Under the pieces are notes generated by a model. That model was not told where the DNA came from. It made no database searches and saw nothing but the letters and a program-made list of their open reading frames with translations. From NCBI RefSeq assembly GCF_000972845.2, contig NC_040021.1, positions 7,545,291 to 7,609,290 of the forward strand: 64,000 nucleotides of DNA. Direction: 5' to 3'. Below, one piece after another: positions 13,025 through 25,591 of the stretch. Source of the DNA: Larimichthys crocea (taxonomy: Eukaryota; Chordata; Actinopteri; Sciaenidae). Position 1 is the stretch's first letter. Each line of letters opens with the position of its first letter. The translations under genes were made by a program, and so were the position numbers.

Positions 13025-13385
13025 ACCTCAGAGGCTGTAAAATGAAGCCGAAAACTGCAGTTTCTCAAATGTCCACTTAAGGCTGACTACAAAATATCTG
13101 TAGGTCCCCATTTTAAAATGTCAGAACTGAACATGTTTACAGCCTGGTATAAAAACTGTTTTTATTAAGGCTTATTAAAGTTATGCACAGGTAGGTGCTA
13201 TTACAGTTGGCTTGTTCGAGCACCCGGTTGTCATTTAGCCCGCCTGGTCTCCACCTATGCTCCACATCTTTGTCCATTTTTGGGTTAGTTGGGAGCCACC
13301 GGAGGCAGGACTCCTATGAGCCATCACAGAAACCATTGGGTGACATGTCCATAATTTTCACTGTCTATGATGATGATCTTTCGCA
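13025..13385 (+). repeat. Dispersed repeat family R1, copy 1
   Basis: Shares ordered blocks with the other R1 copies: aaaactgca, gtccacttaaggctg, aacatgtttacagcctggta, ggtaggtgct, ggcttgttcgagca, cagcccgcct-type and cattgggtgacatg. Diverged and with small deletions. No open frame and no clear terminal inverted repeats. Confidence 0.75.
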
Positions 13386-16284
13386 GGTATAAGGTTTACG
13401 GTGTCAGGGCAGCTGTGGCCATCGACATATGAATGGGTGAATGATTAGTAAGACTGGAAAAGGTGCATTTTCTGACCTGAAAAACATGGAAATAAAATAT
13501 GAAATAAAGTTCACAGCAATTCATCCGACTGTTTTACCCCAAAAATGCCAACGTCAACGTCGTGATGGCGCTAGAGGAAAAGTCAGGGGGATCTTCAATG
13601 ACTGGATTCGTCCTCTGGAGAACACGAATGCCATGTATTTCAGCTTGAACCGAAGTGGTGGATTCAGAGACTGACATTAACAGTACATTAACTTTTTTTA
13701 TAGGCTGTGACACTGTGAGTACAAATTTTCAATATGATCCAATTTCTGTATCACTTCTCTCACTGGTAGTGCTTATATTTAATTAAAAAAAGGAAGATCA
13801 TCCTCAGTATTATTAATATTTTCTTTGACTATAACACTGTTCAAACAGGATTAACATGAACAAAAAGAGCCAAAGCATAAAGAATTTAAGATAATATGAA
13901 GCGGACCACCTTTAATCATAGTATGAGAGAGTATTTTGTGGTTTTCTGTAAACTGAAATGTTGACATAAAATAATGACTCGATCCCAGAAAAGACCGTTC
14001 TTCACACCACACTACCACCACACTATTTTTTAGACAGTCCTTTAAATGTCTTTGGGGAAGACTGAGATTAATTCCAGTCCAATTTATCCTGCAAACCTGA
14101 ACACCAAGTGATTCATATTCTATGACGGGCTATTCCTCATGTAAATTGGCAATCGGCATGATGACATGATATATGTAAATATGTGATTCTTAGTACTAAA
14201 ATACGTCAGCTTATTATTGACATTTTGTCCAGATCACAGATTGAGTGTTTGCAGTGAGATGTAACTGACTGTGTCGTGTATTCAGTGCCCTCAGAGGGTC
14301 CTTCCTTGCTCCGGGGGCCTGTGACGAAGCGTTGGAGGTTTACAGTGAGGATCATATGTCTTATCTGAGCAGCGGGCACGCTAATAAGGCCCCATTAGAA
14401 ACCCAGCTACATGGACACAGCAAAATAGGTTATGGATAGAGGAGACGATGAAGACATTACAAGGCAGACTGGTGTGGAGCGATGGAGACAAGGGCAAAAT
14501 GCTGGATCAATGTCACTAAATGTCTGGAAGACAAATGTGAAGATCGATGGTTCTTCTCCAGCTGAGGTTAAATCAGATGTAAAGTAGAAATGTACATTAA
14601 GATTATTTATGTTCAGCCATTCAGCTATAAAACTTCTTTTTTTTTTTCTGGATGTGACCTGTGAGGCTACAGGTCAATGTCATTCTTGCATTAAGTACAC
14701 AGGCAGGAAACACAAGCTATAGTATACAGCATGTTCATAAAGTGACTGCACCAGCCAGGACTCTTTCTTCATATAGAAAATACATTTTGGAGATTCATTT
14801 AAAACATATTTTCATGTTGCCTGTTCCATGACCGAAATTGGATGTGTCATCTCAGTTAGTTTTTTATTTCTTTGATGGAAAGGCTGTTGGATTTGCCTGT
14901 AATGTATCCATCCATCCTCCTTCTTCCTGGCTGCAGCTTGCAAGGACCAGGACCTCCACTCACTAGTCACTACACGGTACATTAACATAGAAATCGACAC
15001 ACCTGACTCAGAGACTTACTACACCGATGCACATCTTTTGGATTATTCTTGCGTATTCTTTACACTTCATACTAGAGGGTTTGAAATATTATATTACGTT
15101 ATATCCTGTCAATAACACACACAAGATAATATTGTGTAGATAATCCACCACCTTTTAAATATTTTCTATTTCTTTCTGGCAACACTCTCTCTGAGCCTAT
15201 CCCAGCTGACTTAGGGTGAGAGGTGGGGTACACCCTAGACAAATCACCAGTTCATCATCAGTTAAATCTTTTTCAAAAAAATAAATCTACCTTTACTTTC
15301 TACTGTTTATTGTTATGCACCAGTAAAGACAAATTCATTGGATGTTAAAACCTACAGAACAGACACAGTACGGTTTTTAATATTTACAAAAATCCTTCCA
15401 ACCATTTGAACTAGAGCTCCTCCGGTCAACGCGTTCACCACATCATAGAAGAGACGATGCTATACATAATGCCTCCAGTATAGATTGCTTACATTCAACT
15501 GTCCTTGATGCTGAACTGATATTGCTTCATGTAATGACTATAGGAGTCATATAACTGACATACCACTCAGCTCAATTTCAACGTGGGGTCAATGGCCTTG
15601 AGGGATGTAATCTGCCAGGTTGACCTCTTGGCCTGTGACACCTCTCTTGCTTCGATTAGTTATCTGTCTGTTATCCTTATCCACAGCTCTCCAGTATTTT
15701 ACCACTCAGGCCCCAGTGCAGTGAACATTTAGAGCCCTGCGCTCAGCTGCTACTCCATCCTCACACAGTAGCTCACATAATGGAATTAAACCCATCTGTC
15801 AGTATTTTAGCCGGAGTCAGCAGCATTACTCTTTCACAGTTATGCAAATGGCCCTGGACCACAGTACATTTATCTCCAGCGCAGCAAGGTTGGGATCAGA
15901 AATATGAGTTGCCTGTTACTGACACTGGTATGTTTTGCGACATCTATATCACTGCTCATTTTAAATGGAACACATAAATCCCAGACCTCGATCTGCACCT
16001 TGAAGTGTTGCCTCTGCTTTTGAATGAAGAGGCTATCCTGTCACAGGAAGAGGAAATTATTACCTCGTTCAGGGTCCCGAGTGCATCAAGTCCTCCCTAA
16101 GGGACGGTATTGAATTCCAGCAGATTAAAGAAGAAGCAGGTAGATAATACAGGAATTACTTATTCACTTTCTTGCTGAGAGATAAGATCAATACCAATCT
16201 CATGTCTGTACATACAAAGAAACAGCAGCAGCCATTTAGTTTAGCTTAGATTAAGACTGGAAACCAAGCGGCAACCCCCGTGTC
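13386..16284. other. Intergenic, no supportable gene
   Basis: AT-rich sequence. A short piece at 15,190-15,260 (agcctatcccagctgacttagggtgag) matches a very common teleost dispersed repeat, of which a longer copy lies at 36,340-36,560. The small open frames here have no splice context or recognisable product. Confidence 0.6.
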
Positions 16285-16735
16285 TGTGAAGTGAAGCCAA
16301 TGTGTAAGTGCCAGAAACTGCACGTCCATATCAAATAGACCCAAGTTATATGGGGAGAGGGCCTTATAAGCTTAAGCATGATAAATGAATGCTTTTTTGA
16401 AAGTAGGGCAGTTTATTTTCAACATATTTTATATTCAAATGCAATTTAAAGTACTTTACATAGTTCATGACAACTGTACTGAGGGTGAATGTTTGTAGAA
16501 CTCACCTGTTCAGATTATATTGAGGTTTAAAGTTATGCAGAAATAACACCATGGTCGCATTGATTGACAGGTGGGTGTCGTTGCAGAGGGCTTGTTTGAG
16601 CAACCAGGCGTCATTCAGCCCGCCTCAGGTCCGCTGATGATCCAGGACTTTGCTGATTTTTAAGCGCACAGATTTTGAGCGGCTCTTCAGAAACTCACTC
16701 ATAGACTGTCCATTCTCTATACTGTCAGTGCTGGA
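16285..16735 (+). repeat. Dispersed repeat family R1, copy 2
   Basis: Starts at gtgaagtgaagccaatg and runs through ttcatgacaactgtactgagggtgaa, ttgattgacaggtgggtg, gggcttgtttgagcaacc and gcggctcttcagaaac. The block 16,370-16,460 (cttaagcatgataaatgaatg to gcaatttaaag) recurs in inverted orientation beside copy 3. Confidence 0.8.
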
Positions 16736-16739
16736 AACA

Positions 16740-16985
16740 GGTAGCTTATGAGCCTACCAGTAACTCTACAGCTCATGAATGAACATCTGTTTAATCCAGA
16801 CAACCACTAAAGTGGTTTCATGGAGGTTATGAGATATAACTTCTTAGTTAGTGAGCTTTAGAGGTGCTAGTTGATGGATTTTCTTACCTTTGGACAAAGC
16901 CACACTAGCCATTTCCACGTGTTTTCAGTCTTTATGCTAAACTAAGATAAACACCTACTGACTAGTTTCATATTTACAGCACTGA
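16740..16985 (+). repeat. Dispersed repeat fragment (second family)
   Basis: Contains gtgagctttagaggtgct, attttcttacctttggacaaagcc and tatgctaaactaagata, wording shared with fragments at 5.27-5.47 kb and 63.9-64.0 kb. Abuts R1 copy 2, suggesting nested or sequential insertion. Confidence 0.6.
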
Positions 16986-18124
16986 AAGTTGTAATGAGAA
17001 TAAGAATGAGTGCATTGCTGTAAAGTGATGTGAACAGAGAGATACCTGACATTTAAATAATATAATACAACCATCAGGTAAAAAGGACGTGGCAATGAAA
17101 ATTTAATCGAGCTTGAAGGAGGGAGGATTTAAATCCCCGCAGCAGCATTATCTAGGAAGCTGTACCCATTTGCCCCGTCGTCCTCTCCTGTAAAGTCACT
17201 TTTTGTTTATCACCAGAGTCTCTTCTTTTGTTATGACTCTGCAAAACAAGCAGCTAGGGAGGCCACCTTGCTGAAATTTGAAATTATCCGGGGGTGAAAG
17301 AGATGGTGGCTGTAATCCTGCCAAATGCACTCACTCACTGTAAGTGCTCTCAATTCAGTCTTCATTTCCTGACTCCTGCCAATCTTCCCATGAGAGAACA
17401 ACAAGCTTCTGGCCCATCCTCAGTCCTCACTGAGTCACCGCTTTAACAAAGACAGTCTTTATACAAGGACGTTATTTACTGCTTACGTCACAATAAAACA
17501 GGCTTGCACACATTCCTTTAATGCTTACTGTTTGTTTGAGGAAATAAATATTAATAATAACATACTGAGACACCTCAGAGGGAAGTTTACTGCTATTTTT
17601 TACATTGTAGAAACTTTCTGTCATGAATTGTGTAGCATCATCCTTTTCATATTTGTTCGATTTATAATATCAGGGTGTTGTTTATATATACCTTTCTCAA
17701 CAATAGGTTGTTGTTTTTAACAATACTCAACAGACACAATGTGTTTAAAAGAAAGTAAAAGTGTTTTTTTTAAATGGAAGTTGTTTCTGGGGGTGCAACA
17801 GGTTGTTAACTGTGCCCATATGATACTTCTGAGGTTTTTAAAACAGATTATTTCTGATGAATATCTTGGTTTTAATCAGTTTGTGTCAAAATGTTTTTAC
17901 GTTGTGTTTTCTTAGCATGCAGTGCCATCATCAAATCTCAACAACCGTTGGGATGATAAAGTTTCTAATTCTAATAACTTTGATGATCTTTTATTTGTCG
18001 TCATTCCACCATCCATCCATTTTTTCATCACTGTTTATTCTTATATCAGAGTTGCAGGGGCTGTAGCCAATCCCAGATGACACTCGTACACCCTGGATAG
18101 GTCTCCAGTGCCATCTTGGCTATC

Positions 18125-18715
18125 CTTGCTCTTCTGCCTCCCGGCTAAAATAAAAATTGGCAAAGCCGTGGCTCGTCACTGAAGCTGAGGCAGGAAAAAT
18201 GACATGTAGGTGCTCAAACAAGCCACCTGTCAATCAAAGTGTCCATTATTTCTTCATAACTTTAAGCCTTAATATAATTTGAACAGGTGAGTTCTATATA
18301 AATTCACCCTCAGTACAGTTGTCATGAACGGGGAAATTAGCTACAGAGACCAAAACAGTTTTTTGTACCAGGCTGTAAACATGTTTATTTCTGCTGTGGA
18401 CTTTTTAACATGGGGACTTATGGAGAATGATTCGTTCTGTAGCCAGCCTCAAGTGGACGTTTGATGAACTGGAGTTTTTGGCACTTCACTTCACAGCCAC
18501 AGAGGTTGCCGCTTGATTAAGCCTCACAGCAAGCACGGCTGAAGACTCTTGTTTATTCTGTATGTTTAAAGTCTTATGTAAAGCCCTTTAAATTGCATTT
18601 GAATATAAAATATGTTGAAAATAAACATACTCTCTTCTTTTGAGAAACATCATCGAGCAACAAACTGCCCTACTTTCAAAAAAGCATTCATTTATCATGC
18701 TTAAGCTTATTTTGC
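18125..18715 (-). repeat. Dispersed repeat family R1, copy 3, plus inverted flank block
   Basis: Reverse-complement R1 copy: aagccacctgtcaatcaaag, ttcaccctcagtacagttgtcatgaa, aggctgtaaacatgttta, cctcaagtggacgttt and acttcacttcaca. The flank 18,575-18,715 (aaattgcatttgaatataaaa to catttatcatgcttaagctta) is the inverse of 16,365-16,465. A teleost-wide fragment (18,040-18,115, ctgtagccaatcccagatgac) lies just upstream. Confidence 0.75.
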
Positions 18716-20763
18716 ATTAATTTCATAATGATTCCAACAGTCTGCAAATAAAAGTGTTAGTTTAGCAGATTTTAGACTATCTCTCTCTCTCTAGTTATGA
18801 ATCATAATAAGTATGACATCAGTAAAAACAACTATCAGACATCCATCTTACCTAACTTTAAAGATACTCGATGACTAGAAATATGATAAATCACCCAAAA
18901 CAAACAAACGCTCCGCTGAACTCACACTACATATACGTAAACACATCAGCATGTTTCTTTCTGCATGAAGATGTTTCCCTTCAAACCTCCAAGCTAACAG
19001 CTTTTAAGTTGGCCAATGTCCTGTTCCATCGTACTTTGATCCATCACCAGATCAGTCATCCATCATAAAGTCATCAACATGCAGCCTCCTCCTCTCACAG
19101 GGGAGGTTATGAAGTGTCCTGGGGGCTCTGATTTATCTCTGTGATTCACCGTTTTCTCTGTTCATCTCTGTTTGCCTGCCTGTCCCTCTCACCTGCACCT
19201 CCAACCGTGATTAAGCACAGACGTGATGGAGTGCCAGCTTACATCAGGCTGGGGCGTAAACTGGAGGATGGGTCCTGATTTGTTGAAATCAGGAATTCTT
19301 CAGCGTTATGGTCTTGTGATCGATTTCAGGCGTGCAGCCAGAGCTCCATTAGTGAACAAGCTGTACACTGAGAGCTGCATGATGAGGGGCCAGTGCTGTT
19401 TCTCAGAGGGCTTTCCTCAATCTGACATACCATTATTCATGAAAATATGTCATACTTTAATAAGATTATATATGTATAAGGATATATACAGTATATGTGG
19501 ACCTTTTTAACTGGGACATTATTTATTTAGGAGCACATTTTTAAAATCTGTCATACAACTCTATATCCATGGGGTGTGTTAGTGTTAGGACGGCCGGGTA
19601 GAGCAGGAGGCAGCGGAGGAAGCGCTAGGTGCAAACCAACCAGGCATTTTTATTTCACCAATACTGAAACATTTTAAATACAGACTTAAAAATACTGTGG
19701 ACTGCGGGCAAAAGTGGTCCTGGCAGCTTTATATAACCTGCTACTGATACTGACCTGGACCTTAACACAGCATAGAGGAATCTCCTATTACATCAAAACA
19801 TCCCTAAAATACATTTACACTATTATACTGTCTGTCTAGAGTGACTTCAGCACACACACCTCATTTAGAATATCGTGTAGTCACGTCACATTTAAACTTT
19901 TGGTTGCCCATTATTACCAGAATGAGCATATTTGATTACTGACTGCTTAACTAAATGAATGTTTCTCCTGCAGGTCTGGCCTCTAATCAGTCCCTGCAAA
20001 CACACAGTGTTAACACAATTAAACAGTGTGTTATATTGTGTTATATAAAAATTGTGTTATATAAAAATACTATGTGAGTGATGAAGATGACCTTCAGTAC
20101 AGCTGTTTTACCGTAATACAGTACAGTCAAGTTACAGTCAACAGTCAAGTTATTTATAAGTCATTTTTCAGTTGTGATTCATTTGCTTACACCCTCCATG
20201 AAGAGCTGGATAGTTTTCAGCTCAGTGACAACAATAATTAAGTAAGCTAACTTTATTTATAAAGCAACTTTTACAACGAGATTTACACGGTGCTGTACAA
20301 TGCAAACATTACAAATATAAAAACAATAAAAGAAAGCAATAAAAACACATTACAGGACAAAGTGCTGACGGACTGACTCTGACTTTCTTTTATAGTTTTT
20401 TGACGGCAGGTCCTGACGATGGGAGCCATAACTGCTAACGCTTGATCACCTTTAGTTTTAAGTCGAGATTTTAAGACCAACAAACGGTCTTGATCAGTAG
20501 GTCACCGAGGTCAGGGGGGCCATAATAACTTCAAAATATAAAGTGGTGCCAGTCCATGTAGTGCTTCATAGGTGATTTAAATAATTTAGAAATTAATATT
20601 ACATTCAACTAACCCATGTAGATTAGCCAACGCAGTGTAATGTGTGACCTATGACATGTGTTAGAAGTCTAGTGGTCCTTTTGTATGTTTTCACTGCTTC
20701 TATTATCGATCTGTGAGCGGCTGAATGTATATCTGAGTATGTGGAGTACATAAAATTTTGTTA
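18716..20763. other. Intergenic, no supportable gene
   Basis: AT-rich. The part at 20,240-20,570 (aactttatttataaagcaacttttacaa, then gtggtgccagtccatgtagtgcttcatagg) looks like a worn dispersed repeat of the tttatttata-start type also seen at 8.1 kb. No gene supported. Confidence 0.55.
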
Positions 20764-21005
20764 TACACTGTTGCCCATAAAGTTGGAATCATTTTGTTTT
20801 TAGACACATTCCTCTTTTTGTTCTTATTTACATACATCAAGTTAATTCTGGTTTAATATTCACTGTGATATGTTTGGAAGAGATTGATCAATAAAGTTTT
20901 GAGAAAATACACTTTATTTATCAAGAATAAATCACACTGTCACAATCATTTCATGAGAAGAGGTTAAAAAAAAATATTTTATTCCAATTTATAGGCAAGA
21001 GTGTA
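20764..21005. mobile_element. Tc1/mariner-type MITE with terminal inverted repeats
   Basis: The left end TACACTGTTGCCCATAAAGT continues TGGAAT. The right end read on the other strand is TACACTCTTGCCTATAAATT then GGAAT. These are imperfect inverted repeats of about 25 bases, bounded by TA as expected for a Tc1/mariner TA target. The element is about 242 bp, has no transposase frame and is AT-rich inside, so it is a non-autonomous element. Confidence 0.82.
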
Positions 21006-24000
21006 CATGGTGCAGTGACGATAACGGCTTTCTATTCTGTTCTATTTAATATCAAAGGTATATTTAAAATTAGGCATTTAAAGTCTATTTACATTTCACT
21101 TAGTACTTCTCAATAGATGAGCAGGTGCTAACATGACCCCAGTGGCTGCTGCACAAAGAGATAATAAGAGGCGAACGCTACATGGCCGGCTAATTCATTT
21201 AAAGCTAATGCAGATGCTGATATTATCAGTAAATTGGTTATTCGTTTAGTGTTAGCTAATGTGAGATAACCTTTTGCGGGCACGCTGGGTGTTGGATCGA
21301 TCTGACAGAACAAGACAAAAGTATTGTTTTTAATCTGGTTAACCGTTAAAATGAAGGTCAGCTTGTGTCATTATTTATTTATTTATTTACTTCTATGTCA
21401 TTTTTTGTCCTTTATATGACATTTGCACCTCAGGCCAGTAGGAAGGAATAACATGGAGGATTAATAAACTAATCGTGCTGTGCTACAAGTCAAATTTCAT
21501 GTCCACCATGTAAACAACATTAGCTATCCATTTTTTTTTCGTACATTATCTTACAATGCTGATACTGTATATTGATTAGTCTATTCTACCTGCTCTACAT
21601 GGACAATCTTTAGAGCCACCAAGAAACTTTCACATGACAGTGACACACAACAATAATATGCTTTAGATGAGAATACAAAGGTGATTAATTGTACGTGGAT
21701 TGCCTAGTTTCACATCTTTTATGAAGATGTTTTCCACACTTAATTTTAAAATTATAAAAATTAGCACTTTAGAGTTAATAACCACCAATAAAGTTCTGAA
21801 ATAGTGGGTTTACTTTTTCCTCCACATATTGGCTGGTTGCACTTATCTGAATCTCTGCAGGTTCAAGTTTTATTCAGTCAGACAGTGAAACACCCCTACT
21901 GTTTCTCTGAAGGTTTCATGTTTCAGACTACATCTTTGTTGTGACTGGACGTGTCTCAATACATAAAACATGAAACACTTCAATTCACAGAATAACACGA
22001 TCTTGGCTCAGACCCGCAGACTGGAGTTTTCTCACTTTACTTTGGGAGAATAAATATCAGTATTTCTCACATAACTTCAGTATTTCAACTTGTGAATTTA
22101 CAACTTTCCAGCACAAATTTCGATACTCCAGTTTCTTTCGTGCAATAAAATCAATAAAATGCAGAAAATCGTAAATCTCCCTCTTTAATAGCAGACAGTA
22201 TTTTGACAGCAGCGATTCACTGATAAACATTCCCCTCACCACCCTGGCTCATTTCTTTGTCTTCACACATTTGTATGCAGAAAATGAAGACGACATCGCA
22301 TAAATCTTCCCGTAGTAACAGATTATTGTACTTTTTGCTCAATAGGAACATTTTCTCTAGTCCCTGGGATCGATCTAAATCAGACTTATGGTCTTTTAAT
22401 GTCTGAATAGAAAGCTGTCTCCGCTCAGTGGCTACATTTTGCACCCTGTGTGTTATTAGACAAAACAATAGCTCTGTCCAAGAGTGCTTTCTCTGTTTAC
22501 ATATTCAGGTAAATACACTGTCGCTGTCCATTACACAGAGAGACTCTTGTTCAACTCCAATAACGTCCATATCTGTGCTCCAACATAAACAACTGTGCTC
22601 ATTCTCTGCAGCCACGAAGATTTTGTGTTTGTAATAGTGTATGGATTTTGGAAACATGTTATGTAATACAATATTAATGTCATGACGATGACACTGTCCT
22701 GCAAAACACCGTCTTCGACTGAACTACCATGCTGATTAAATGCATGCTAAAGTTCACTGAGTAAAAATAAGCAACAGAAACAAAAATCCAACAAACACTA
22801 AAACACATTTCTGCAATAAATCGATGAGGTTATTCATCCTCCAACAGTCTCTTATCTCCGTGTGTGCCTGTGCTTTTAATTTCAACTTGTCTAAAGTCTG
22901 AGTGCAAAATTTCATTAGAAACTGAAACAAATTGATCAAATTAATCAAGAAAATGTAAATCAATGGTATGCTGACAACAAATAAGAAGTTTGTTGCTTTT
23001 ACATTCAGGTTTTATTTTAGGAAAATACAATATCCTCCAAAGTGACTGATTAATCACTTTGGCACGATCCCCAACAAAAATAATTTTATGGCTCATCAGA
23101 CCAGAACAGCAGTCCAGGGTTGTTGGGCTTCATATTTCAAATGGCACTGCTGTTCCTGTTATCTTATATTTAAAGATAAAATCTACTCAAATAACAGTTA
23201 CAGCAATAAAGAGCAAATTTCACAGAGTAACTAGACGTGCTTTCACCTTTGCAATTAAGATTTGTAGTGGCATTAATCTTAAAGGAGTGTATAAAATTCA
23301 CAAATCAATTATCTACAAGGTCATCTCAGGGTAATCAAAGTAATCACCGGGGCACAATAAGGCTCAGCAATGCAGCGGCCAATTACTCACTGAATAATGC
23401 CCCCGGAGGTTTGTTAAGTGCTTTTGATTTCACAGCACAGCAAAGTCGATTTCCATTTTAATGTCAGATCGACAACGCAAAGCAACGCTGAAACCTGATA
23501 CGGGAAAAGTAACCTTGAGAGTTTGCTGTGTCATATCAGTCAGCGAAGAAGAAGAAGGAGAAGAAGAGGAGACAGTGGGAGAGATGACTCTCTGAGGCCA
23601 AACTGCCCCCAAACTTTAACATGAGGTAATGGAGAAGACATTTCTCCGTTCATGATCATTACTGTGGTTAGTGTGGAGGTGCAACACGTGATTGTCTTTA
23701 CACTGCCACATTTATCACTCAGTGACAAGTCGCAGTAGGTTTCACACATTTTTCTGCTCTCTTCTGTCTATCTTGGATAGATAGACTGCTCTGATTCAAA
23801 AAGTATCTTTAATCTCTCCTCTCCATTTTCTCCAAAGCACATGTTATGATTCAGTACAGTTGTCATAATATCAACATTAGTCATAACAACCGTACGAGAT
23901 CTGTTTAATCACATGTGATTCCCTTCAAACTCTTCAGGGATGCTTCAGTAAAATGACAAATGCAAACAGCCAATTTAGAGAGAGATTAAAGCATGTTTGC

Positions 24001-24339
24001 CTCATACTAAACTAAACCATACAGCTAAAACAGAATTCAATAAAGCTGCTGATTCATATTGATTTTTAATTACAGACATTTATTGAGGCTCTGAAAGGCT
24101 GAGTGGACACAATTACGTAGCACTTGCATTACATGACACCGGCAGTTAACATCAGATGACTGTAAAATCTGGGACAGAGGTTGAAAAAAAAAAAAGAGAG
24201 ACTGCAGTAATATTCAGACTCAGCTCTGATGGGTTTTATGGATGCGCTGATACATTTTATCGTTATAGATTAAAGGCAATAAAATAATACATCTATTTGC
24301 TGATCCAGAGTCCACTGCAGTGGTTTAAGATCTTCAGGG
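21006..24339. other. Intergenic, no supportable gene
   Basis: AT-rich DNA with short chance frames only. An agaagaag run occurs near 23,546-23,570. No recognisable RNA gene or mobile element. Confidence 0.55.
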
Positions 24340-24800
24340 TTTAAAGGTCCAGTGTGTCAGATTTAGAGAGTCAAAGGCTCTATTTACAGAATATGGATAT
24401 GCACTGAATATAATTTTCATAACTATGTTATTATTAGTCTATAATCACCTAAAAATAGAATGGAGGCATAACAACAGCCTCACCATGTTTCTACAGTAGC
24501 CCCGAACGGACAAACTAAACACTAAACTAAACGCTCTAAATCAGGCCTTTTGCAATTTTTATGCATTGCACCACAGTGTTTCTACTTTATGCTAGAAAGA
24601 AGAGGGTGAAACTAGGGGGGTACAGTCTACAACAACACTACTAGATGCCACAAAAATCGGAGTTTGGGGTTTTAAAAACCAAAAAAAGGGTAATGTACAA
24701 AGTGTAAACAAATGGACATATTCAAATTATAAAGCTCAGTGTTCACTCTGTTTTGGTCTCCACCATCTCCTAAAGGAAACATCTAACACTTCAGCTCTTT
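24340..24800 (+). repeat. Degenerate teleost dispersed repeat
   Basis: Begins aaaggtccagtgtgtcagatttag and includes ttattagtctataatcacctaaaaatagaa, accatgtttctacagtagcccc and gaacggacaaactaaacac. I recognise these as parts of a very common non-coding percomorph repeat, although I cannot give its library name. The right part holds the ttttggtctccaccatctcct block. Confidence 0.65.
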
Positions 24801-25502
24801 AAAACAGCATAGCAAAGACAGAAACAACAAAAAAAGTTGTGGGACATAAAACCAAAACATTGAGCTAAAAGATGCTAAAATGCTCCATAAAGATAATGGT
24901 AACTATTTAATTGATAATGAAACTTAACTGCAGCCCCTGTACTGATTACTGATTGCTTTGCAGAATATGTTGTGTTTTTTTCCTCGTGCCTTTCACTGGC
25001 CTATCCTTCTTCTGCTCAGCACCCCCCTCTCTCCTCCTCTTCCTCCTCCTCCTCCTGTCTTTTGATTCATTAGCCGGACTCAGAGCCCTCTTGCCCTCTT
25101 TCGCTGCCTCCATTAAATCCTTAATCTGTCCATTGCAACTCTCAATGGATAGCGAGTGTGTCAGTTCATCATCTGAGCTAAGAGCCACAGCCGTACTACT
25201 TAGGCCCGGCACAGCATGGCACAGCTCACTCTAAAACACAATGAAGAAATGTAAATTAAATTCATATAATGCTTGTGAGCTTGTGATTAACAGAATGTCA
25301 GAAACTCTTATAACAGGTAAATCTTTATTTGTATATATATAAATATATATATGCTATTATATATATTGTATTTTATTTTTTATAAATACACACTGAAAAT
25401 AATCATCAGCACCGATAAACACTTCAACACAAAACAAGTCTACAGACAAACAACATTAAACAGTAACAAAAAAACAGGGGGAGGTCATGGTACACATGAA
25501 AA

Positions 25503-25591
25503 CCTGATAAAAAATAATAAATTATACAGTGAAAACCTATATTTCTACCTGATAAAAAATAATAAATTATACAGTGAAAACCTATATTTCT
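25503..25591. repeat. Perfect tandem duplication of a 45-bp unit
   Basis: The unit beginning CCTGATAAAAAATAATAAAT occurs at 25,503 and again at 25,548. The two copies are identical until the last base or so, implying a recent slippage or duplication event. It produces a repeated peptide in both strand readings but no gene. Confidence 0.9.

Noticed and set aside
24953..25234. Overlapping plus and minus open frames of about 90 codons
   Set aside because: Driven by a pyrimidine-rich run (cctcctcttcctcctcc); no splice partners or homology recognised.
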